A stretch of DNA of 64,000 nucleotides. It comes from Chimonanthus salicifolius. Its lineage: Eukaryota; Streptophyta; Magnoliopsida; Laurales; Calycanthaceae. Of this stretch, positions 56,190 to 64,000 are shown piece by piece. Below the pieces are notes generated by a model. That model worked only from the letters and a program-made list of their open reading frames with translations. It was not told where the DNA came from and made no database searches. Made by a program: the position numbers and the translations under genes. The DNA lies in NCBI GenBank assembly GCA_013350335.1, contig CM023533.1, positions 34,218,170-34,282,169 on the forward strand, given 5' to 3'. Each line of letters starts with the position of its first letter. The first letter of the stretch is position 1.

Positions 56190-56600
56190 GGGAGAAATTG
56201 GTTGATAGGTGAGATCTCGTCCGAGATCTCGCCCGATATATCGGACATGAGATATCGTTCGATATATCGTCAAAATGTCGCCGGACTTGAGTTGGGCTAG
56301 GCCCGAGTTTTACTTTTTTTTTGGGGAAAAAACGACTGATTCGGCCCAGATTCGGCCGAGATTTGGACCGATATATCGGTCATCTCGGCCAATATTTATT
56401 ATAAAAAAAAATAAAAAACCAAATTTTTAAAATTCGGCCGATATGATGACCGATAATTCGGTCATATCGGCCGATTTTTTTTTTGTACGGCCGACACTAT
56501 ACGTATCGGCCGATATAATTCGGTGGTTGAAAATCCGAATTATATCGGCCGATACGCACAGTATTGGCCGATATTTTGACCCCTGGTGTTGGCTCATGAG
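56190..56600. repeat. Cluster of palindromic CGGCCGATA modules
   Basis: Motifs of the type ATCGGCCGATA, CGATATATCGG and ATTCGGCCGA recur about ten times in both orientations within 400 bp. The block ends with CGGCCGATATTTTGACCCCTGG. The CAGGGGTCAAAATATCGG end (minus) looks like a hAT-type terminus, but I found no matching left end. Confidence 0.65.
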
Positions 56601-57159
56601 TGGTTTTTTTACAAAGAAGTCTGATTTGACATACGAGACACTCTGAATAGAATACATTTTTTGGAGGAATTCTGATATAAAATTATATTTTTTGAGGTAT
56701 TTTCACCAAAAAAATCTTTTCTTTTTATATTTAAAAAAAAACTTTATTTATTTGTAGATGAGCTTTCATATAAAACAGAGAAACTTAAGGACTCAAATGG
56801 TAACTGGTCAAAACTAAAAAATAGAGATAGTAGCATATCGACACAAATTTTACTTCAAAAATATCACAGTAGGGTTTGTCATCTGGTCTCTCTAAAGGAG
56901 AATCACATATACTGTCGTTTTAATGATAATGATAAGTTTAAAGAATATTATTTAAACTATGTTGTGCTTAACTTTATTAATATTAATCGTTTATTTTTCT
57001 AGTTTGACAGCCACAGTCAGCTTATTCTAAAATAAAATATAATTTATTATTAATATTTTTAACCATTTAATTTAAGCAAATAAATTAAAAGTTGTTGAAA
57101 AGTATCACGTTAACTATATGTTTCATACTTTCATTTGTTTAATTCAGGTGGTTAAATAT

Positions 57160-58300
57160 GTTAAATGAAATAATTCTTTTTAAAACTCTCATATAAAAAT
57201 TACTTATTTGATCTTAATAAACTTTATTATATGACAAATTATTTTTTAAATTTACTTGAATCATGATAACTCATTGACGGCCGCCTCTGTGCTCTTATCT
57301 GATATCTGTGTTTGGGATTATGATAGATACGCTGTCATTTTCTTCGAAAGGGACATCTCTTCTACTTTCTTCTTGTTTTATTCTATTTTTACTCTTGTAG
57401 ATAAAAAAATTAATAATAAATCTTTTAAAAGTTAAAATAAACAACAAGTCTCAATAATCTGTGGTTTAAACTTTAAAGGGTTGGGATAATTTGTGCCTCA
57501 GTAATTTAATAAAAGATTTGGAATAGAAACGAAACTAGTTTAAAAAAAATCAGTAAAATTTGTTCACCTCCTCAATTCAAAATCTTATTTACATTTGGCA
57601 TTTGAAATGGTAATCTACTGTCCATGTTGTCAAGTGTTGCAATCCACTTTTTTGAAAAACACCCTTGTCTTTAAAATCTTTTCAAAATTAAAATAAACAT
57701 ATTTATTGAGTAATTCTGACCCTTTCATCTGTATAATCTTCTCATTCAGTACCTCAGCATTTTCATAAACAAATAATTTTTATTAACTGTAATTTTTTTT
57801 AAATTTATGTGTGGAAAATTGGAGAATATCTAGCGTAAAACTCTTATGGATGAGCCCACTACTATAGAACACACTAAGGTTAGGCCACGGAGGCTCGAAA
57901 CCACAACCTCCCACTTCCTGAGGTTGGAGACAACCGGTTGAGTGATGACCATTTACATGATTGTAAAGTAGCGTGTTTCACTCGGGTCTAATTTGCACCA
58001 AATTTTGAAATTGAGCTATCTAAATATAAATAGTTATAAATTAAAATTATGCAATTTCATTATTACTTTTACTTCTAATATTTTAAGAGCTCATTTAAAG
58101 TTAAAGGATAAAATCGTAGGAATTTAATAAATTTATAATATAATAAATAATTTTAACAAATTTAAAATAGTGACTATATTTAGATTGTAAAAGTTCAACA
58201 ATTAAAAATATTTATACTCATCAAAATTAATGATCTTACTAGTGTAGCTTCATTAACCCAATGAAGCTGAAGCTGTTTTTTTTTTTTTTTAATCTCATAT
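57160..58300. repeat. Third, diverged copy of CYP736-flank sequence
   Basis: Parts match 32840-33440 and 44140-44750 (for example 'taaaactctcatataaaaattacttatttgatctt' split over 57180-57220, and 'aaaataaacatatttattgag' near 57690). It suggests an older copy of the same flank. No P450 exon is left here. Confidence 0.7.
57786..57955 (-). mobile_element. tRNA-derived SINE
   Basis: On minus it begins near ATGGTCATCACTCAACCGG (box A-like ATCACTCAACCGG) and has box B GGTTTCGAGCC at 57892-57902 and a 3' A-rich tail (a T run on plus at about 57796). The related flanks near 33100 and 44395 lack it, which marks an insertion. Diverged relatives lie at about 31740-31855 and 42535-42640. Confidence 0.72.
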
Positions 58301-59234
58301 TCATGCTTAGCTCTTTCAAAAATGGGACTATTACATTGAAATAAAGTACGCTCTAAATATGTTTCAAAATTTTAAAGATTAAAAGATAATTTAAAGTCAA
58401 CATTATTTAGTGCACTTAAAACATGCAATTTAAAGATAATTTTAAAATATTTAATCAAAGTGGAACCCACAAAAGAGAGAAAAGATTAAAGACTAAAAAA
58501 TAATTAAATCTTAGAGAGGTTATAAAACATGATTTTTTTTTTTATTCTAAACACTAGTAAGGCAAATCTACTTTATGATGTACAAATTTAAGAATTGAAA
58601 AAATAATTTAAAATCATTAAAGTAGAAGAATTAAAAAATATAGATTTATTAATTCAATCAGGTAAGTTATTTTTTGTCTTTCATGTTTACATTTTTTCAA
58701 TGGATCCATCATATTAGACTAATGTATCTCTAAATTGAGTATAAAAATTTAAGAATTAAAAAATAATTTAGAATCATTAAAATTTAAACGGGTTAAAAAT
58801 ATAACTTTCTTGATTTAGTCAAAGTGAAATTTTTTTACTTTTACATCCATATTTAAATCTTACTATTGGACTCATATGATTTGATAAAGTAAGTTAAAAA
58901 ATATAACTTTCTGGATTTAGTTAAAGTGAAATTATTTTACTTTTACATCCATATTTAAATCTTACTATTGGACTCATGATTTGACAAAGTATACTAAGTA
59001 TAAAAATTTACCTCACGAAACATCTATCACACCCATTTTCTTAACAAAAAAAGACCTGAAAACACCAATAGAAGAAGATGTTGCAGCGTGGGCCTTTTTT
59101 ATTTACTCCCTTATTGCAATTTCCATATGTCTCACACTTATTTGTGACTAGCGCAAAGAGGTCAAGTCAAGTTTTGATAAATTTAATTTAACTAATATTA
59201 AAAATTTATTGAACTCGATCTAGCCCGATCCGAA
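58301..59234. other. AT-rich intergenic DNA, no gene
   Basis: It contains a local near-duplicate of about 95 bp ('ttagtcaaagtgaaatt...tcttactattggactcat' at 58810 and 58915). Nothing else is recognised. Confidence 0.6.
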
Positions 59235-59505
59235 TGGCTGATCCAAACTACTAAACCTGACCGAGTCAACCCAAGTGGCATTTTATGACTTGGTACATGC
59301 GGATAGAGTCAGGTTACGTCAGATCGGGTCAGAATAATTTTAAATTTCTCAACCCCATCCAACACTAATTCCATACAATTTTTTATTTAAAAATTCTCAA
59401 TCTGACCCGACCCAAATTTCATACAAATACATAACCCAAACCCATTAATTTCTTGGGCTGGGTGATACGGGTCAGGTTAAAACCCGATCCAAGCTTCACC
59501 CCTAT
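59235..59505. mobile_element. Diverged ACCCGA-rich MITE
   Basis: It resembles 8181-8436 and 62219-62472: similar order of CAAGT, GACCCGACCC, TTCATAC and a right end AAGCTTCACCCCTA. The left end is poorly defined. Confidence 0.45.
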
Positions 59506-60923
59506 CTGTTACAGTATAATTCTTCTACTACTTCGGTGACACAGGATCTAAATTTTGATACATCGTCGTCATATTAATATTTTTAGTAAAAACTATAAAA
59601 CGTCTAGATTTATTGGCAATCGGACATAAAAGTCTTATGTAAAATAAAATTTTATATTAAATTCAGCCTATTAAAATTACTTTTTTCTTTTAAAATATAT
59701 CTAATTAATTCTCTACCAACTATTTCATTCACAGGGCCGGCCCTGGCTTTAGGTCAATTAGGTCATCACCTAGGGCCTCCAATATGACCAATGAGCTGTA
59801 GAACCTCCACTTCTATTGCTCTTAGGACCTAGGGCCCCCACCAATGCACCGCGCATAGGGACTTGAGATTACAGGGCAGTTAAAAGATGATTAGGAGGCA
59901 ATGTAGTTGAAGCTTAAACATGGTAAGATAGCAAAAGTCTCTTATTTTAGTATGGCAATAGAATTTAGATTTGAATTCATCTCTGTAGATATGACGGGTA
60001 AATTCTCCTCATGAAAAAGTTGTAAAGCTCAAAGAAGTTTTGAAGTCAAAACCCACTTGATCTGATCGAAAATGTGTGTTGAAGTATGACGCTAAACAAC
60101 GATTTACATGCAACAGTGTAATTTGAGCGTCCTACACTTCATTTTGAAAATCTGAAAATATGAAATGCTTGGTTAAGACACAGATTGAACACTGAGTATT
60201 TTTCTGTAATTTTTTTACTTTCATAAATAATTTAAAATCATGGTTTTATAAATAGGGATCTTTCAAAAGATTAAGAAGGTTACATTTCTGAAATCAAAAG
60301 AACAACCTGAAAAGCCTTTTAAACTTAGAATTCAAAACTCACTGAAAGTGTGTAAGTTTGGGAGTTTAAATACTCCACATGAGTGATTTTTCAATTAAAA
60401 ATAGTTTTAGGATCATAGATGAGTGAAGTTTACATATTTACAGTTTTGCCCTTCCAACTTCAACGTGTTGGATCAATGAGCTATCGAATTCGGATTAGGC
60501 CAAACTTGGACTTTTCCGAAAGCCCACTCCGTAATCTTCATGATTAACGGATCACAAATCACACTTAATGGCACAAAATTACACAATTAAGCAATAATTA
60601 GAGTCAAGATTTTATAGTGCCTGCTTCATTTCTGTAAATTTCAACTTCTTATACACATTTTCACCACATCCAAACAAATCATTAATCCCATCAATGCCTC
60701 TTTAATAATGATACGATGATCCACATACCATCTCTATTCAAAGAAATAAAATTAGGGCAATATGACTTTAACAAGTCTCAAAGATCTCATATTATATATG
60801 CTATTTCAAACCTATTACATAATTTCTTAAGTACATAGTTTTCTTTTAATTACTTAGCTGCTAAATTAGTTTACAGCATGAATATTTATTTTACTTTTGT
60901 GTTCCACAAATGCAATCTAGAAT
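59506..60923. other. 3' flank of second TPS with a hAT-terminus relic
   Basis: At about 59733 CAGGGCCGGCCCTGGC resembles the end of a plant hAT element; no partner end is seen. The rest is AT-rich with no gene. The TPS 3' UTR should lie directly below 60924. Confidence 0.5.
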
Positions 60924-63162
60924 TCAGATGACAACAGGATCGACAAGCACTACTTGGACTTTGTTTTTTGTTTCTCCAGAGGAGTGAGTGTAGCCATCTC
61001 CATACTGATAGAGGACTTCTATGACTCGAGCAAGGTTGATGACTCGCATCAAGAGAGACATTGGAAATGGTGTGGGTTTGAGACAGAAGTGATTCATGTC
61101 CTTCCATGCTATTGCTATCATCTCTTGGAACTTGTGGCAGGCCTCTTGCCTCGACACTCCATGCTCTTTCACGTAGCACTCTATTGCTGATGCTACATGT
61201 GCTCTCTTTTGCTCTCGCTTCAAATATTCAAACTCAACAAAGTAAGGTGCCAATGTAAGTAATACTTTGCTACTTTAAATTCCAACCCTTACCCAAAATT
61301 CAGTTTGTAAAGATAATCAGGACATTGTTAGGTTTTGTGGAGTCTGATTATAGAAATGTACTGGTCCGGTCTTGCATCGAGCTCCACACTGAGCTCGCGA
61401 GGGTCAAAGCGAGGCAATGCCCCCTTGTCTGGGGGCACGGGGGCAAAATCCCCGAGTTGAATTTTTTAATGGAGGGCAATTATGTAATTTTATATTGCAC
61501 CCTTGTAAACCCTAATTATAATGTCTCTTTTTGTGAAAGAGGGTAGATGAGCGAAAATTGTAACAAGATTCGGTCCTTTTTTTTCATTATTATACCTTTG
61601 AGCATAGTTGATCTGATTTGAATCCGTGGACGTATCAAAAGGTTGGGAACCACGTAAATTTTTTATTTTTGTATGTGGTTGATCTTTGATTTGTTTTTCC
61701 GTTCATTGTTTTCTATTCACAACAAATAGTTCAAAATAATTTGTCAAATTTGAATTTAAAGGCTAACTCTAGTTTGATGGGATAAATAGTACTTTGCAAT
61801 TTTAAATTCCAATCGTCATTTGATTCGATCGTACCTCATTTGATTGTATGTCATCGGCAAGCCTACCAACGATGGAAGAATCCAAGAGAAACTTGGGATG
61901 GGTTTCCAACCATATGAATGCTTCTTCATTAGCCTCTTTTCCCATGCCAACGTAAGAAGAACAAGTGAGGTAAAAGTATCCGGCAGTGACCAGAGCAACC
62001 TCAAGATACTCTTCTAGTGTAGGCACATATTTGATGCTAAGCCATTGAGCTTCCTTGAAATAGGCATTTACTATTTCTTTCATCTAATCAAAACAGTCAC
62101 CCGATAAAAGATGTCAGCGAACAATAATAATAATAATAACCCATATCAAATAACAATAACATTAATTACTTTATTATTATCATTATTATTATTATTACTA
62201 TTATTATTATTATTATTAGGGTAGCAATTAGATGTTTTACCCAAGTCAACTCGACTATTGTTTTATAACTTGGTGCACTCAAGTTGGATTAGGCTACATC
62301 GGGTCGGGTCAGATTGATTTTTAATTTCTCAACTTAACCCGACCCGAATTTCATACGGGTTTTTATTTTCCAGCCCGACCCGACCCGAGATATACAATGC
62401 ATAACCCAAATCCACTTATTTCTCAGGTCGGGTCATGCGGGTCGAGTTAAACCGAATTGAAGTGTCACCCCTACCTATCATTGAATGTGTTCTTTCTTAT
62501 CGTGACATTGACCTTTAAATCAAAGATCTCAACCATACTCGCTGTCAATATTTTAAAACTCTACCCTTTTTAAACGTTGAATCCGATTCAATCCAGATTT
62601 TTATCAAATACGGTTCAGCTATCCTTAAATCTTTTTCAAAGTTTAAATCTTAAAAAAACTTTAATAATCCACTCCTCAAAAGGTTAGTACAGTTGACTCT
62701 CAATAATTTTCAAAAGGTTTGTAATTTATTATGCTGGAGTGTTAGACTATTCTGTTACTTGTAATTATAATTAGTGTGAAAAAGTTATTTTTAAGAAAAT
62801 GTGATTATTAGTTTTTCTATAGTTTATGTGTTGTATATTTGATATTTGATATTTTATATTTATTATCACAGTATTATATTTTTAACAAATTTATTATTAT
62901 TAAATTAATTAATTAATATTATTATAGAGCATTATAATTTTATTTTACGAAAGTTTGATTTATGTGTCAATTTTTAAAACATTAGTCCCCTTTCATGATA
63001 TTGATTAGATTTAGATGCCATACCATTGTTTTTAAGGTGTCAGTACGGTAGAACTTTTCTGATGGCATTAGTTCATCTTCAATTTCATCAACAGTGTGTA
63101 GTACTGCAAAATAGATATCCTTCATATACTCCGGTAGCTGATTAGTAGCCTCCAAGTCCCAC
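60924..63162 (-). CDS. Terpene synthase (TPS-a type), exons 5-7, partial
   Basis: This is the C-terminal catalytic part of a class I terpene synthase; exons 1-4 lie beyond the right edge. Exon 5 is 63024-63162 (139 bp), exon 6 is 61835-62083 (249 bp) and exon 7 is 60924-61217. All are free of stops and in phase, with AG acceptors and GT donors. Exon 6 starts MKEIVNAYFKEAQWL and ends DDIQSNE. Joined to exon 7 (REQKRAHVASAIECY) it gives the second metal site DDIQSNERE, fitting (N/D)Dxx(S/T)xxxE. Exon 7 ends YGDGYTHSSG...VLVDPVVI. I chose the acceptor before CGAGAG (61217) because it gives the family's usual spacing; an upstream AG would add a few residues (FEYLK). A sesquiterpene product is likely from TPS-a likeness; the exact product cannot be told. 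Intron 6 carries an LTR-like insert, and intron 5 a MITE and microsatellites. Confidence 0.92.
61326..61728 (+). mobile_element. Copia-like solo LTR in TPS intron 6
   Basis: It runs from TGTTAGGTTTTGTGGAGTC to about TATTCACAACA. GAATCCGTGGACGTA followed by GGGAACCACGTAAATTTTT is the typical R/U5 text of copia LTRs. No target duplication is found, so the ends are approximate. Confidence 0.55.
62125..62218. repeat. AAT/TTA microsatellites in TPS intron 5
   Basis: (AAT)n at 62125-62142 and (TTA)n-like runs at 62171-62218. The second borders the start of similarity to the TPS pseudogene at 8170. Confidence 0.9.
62219..62472. mobile_element. Small hAT-like MITE in TPS intron 5
   Basis: This is the paralogue of 8181-8436: start AGGGTAGCAATTAG, end TGTCACCCCTAC, with inner CCCGACCCGA motifs. 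Confidence 0.55.
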
Positions 63163-63433
63163 CTGAAAAAAAAAAATATAATTAAAAAGGTGAGTACCCA
63201 TTTACAATTTTTGCTCTTTGAAGCATAAACGACACAACAAAAATTGGATTGCAGAAATAATTATTAATAAGTGAATGCAAATTAATGTTTCAAAGTTAGA
63301 CTTAGCATACTTTGAGAGTTTGAGATGAAACAGTCGAGTTAAAGCAAAACGTTTTCATTAAAATGGAACCTTGTGAAGTTTGAATTTGGCGCAGATTAAA
63401 TCAGATAACTTTTTCAAATTCATGTTAAATAAA

Positions 63434-63775
63434 GGATAGTGATCCTTCCACGGGAGGTTTGTATAATCAGATACGGGTTTTAGTGTATTGCCAATTTTAC
63501 CTTTCGCATGAACAGTAAAATCGGCTAAGCTAAAATTCGCATGAACAATAAATCAGCTCGCCGAAATTCGCATGAACAGTAAAATCGGCTAAGACGAAAG
63601 TTTCATGAACAGTAAAATCGGCTATCCAAAATTCGCATGAACAGTAAAATCGGCTCACCAAAATTTTACTATTCATGTGAAGGGTCCGATTTTACTATTC
63701 GTGCGAAGGGTAAAATTGACAATATACTAAATCCGTATTGGATTACACAAAATACCCATGAGAGGATCGCTACCC
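63434..63775. mobile_element. hAT-like MITE, copy 4, in TPS intron 4
   Basis: The ends are GGATAGTGATCC and AGGATCGCTACCC, with the 8-bp duplication TAAATAAA at 63426-63433 and 63776-63783. The interior 'gcatgaacagtaaaatcggct' repeat has more copies than in 9430-9739. Confidence 0.85.
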
Positions 63776-64000
63776 TAAATAAAAAAGTTTTATAAAATCT
63801 ACAACATACAATTAGGAATGCATTAAAAACTTAAAACATATAAAAAGTTGTATCAAATGCCCTTGATGTTGGTCAAATTGATGTTAAATGGTGGAGCAAC
63901 TACGACTAGTAAATTTGAAAGATATTAGGTCAACTCTAGATCTTGAATTATGAGTTGTAATGGTAGAATAGCTGTAAAAGGAGAAGCATGGAAATCCCAC
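63776..64000. other. TPS intron 4, empty site for solo LTR A
   Basis: The sequence matches 9740-9836 and then 11752-11870, with one TTGGT (63869-63873) where the pseudogene has the 1.9 kb LTR. Similarity continues to the window edge, so exon 4 should lie about 0.7-1 kb beyond. Confidence 0.88.

Noticed and set aside
1..64000. CRISPR arrays, rRNA genes, bacterial operons, viral genomes.
   Set aside because: No spaced direct-repeat arrays, rRNA or operon structure; the tandem arrays found have no spacers. Everything fits plant nuclear DNA.

Overview
This window is nuclear DNA of a flowering plant. It is AT-rich, the genes have introns, and transposon relics dominate. The genes belong to plant specialised metabolism: a class I terpene synthase with the TPS-a exon pattern (219, 139 and 249 bp exons), CYP71-clan cytochromes P450 of CYP71D/BE-like and CYP736A-like type, and Ty1/copia and long-LTR retrotransposon debris. 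I cannot name the species; a woody dicot or magnoliid is a guess.

Layout. 1-6035 is one copy of a segmental repeat whose second copy is 18847-22640. 6781-7865 is a hAT-like element. 9022-15835 (minus) is a broken terpene synthase (exons 2-5 only), whose introns carry two long solo LTRs, a miniature LTR element and MITEs. 22750-33605 and 34555-44900 are two copies of a roughly 10.5 kb block, each with a CYP71D-like gene (minus) and a 5' fragment of a CYP736A-like gene (plus). The CYP71 copy at 22939-25031 is dead. The copy at 34738-36825 is intact and predicts a 509-residue enzyme. 45131-47082 is a terminal-inverted-repeat element with an amplified internal repeat. 47495-53958 is a CYP736A-like pseudogene cut in its I-helix codons by a 4.2 kb copia element. 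54545-55530 is an AT-rich tandem array. 60924-63162 (minus) holds intact exons 5-7 of a second terpene synthase that continues beyond the right edge.

Together this looks like the eroding part of a terpenoid gene cluster: a sesquiterpene-synthase-type TPS would make the scaffold and CYP71-clan enzymes would oxidise it. Only the CYP71 at 34738-36825 is complete and undamaged here. The second TPS is undamaged as far as it is visible.

Nested insertions give a relative history. The 0.48 kb solo LTR upstream of both CYP71 copies predates the block duplication. The 2.8 kb solo LTR at 28780 postdates it, because an empty site survives at 42353. The 1.9 kb solo LTR at 9837 is absent from the paralogous intron at 63869. 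I found no exotic new system. The strongest unusual structures are three same-type long solo LTRs with exact 5-bp target duplications, a transposon that amplified its own subterminal repeat, and a copia element sitting exactly in the oxygen-binding motif of a P450.
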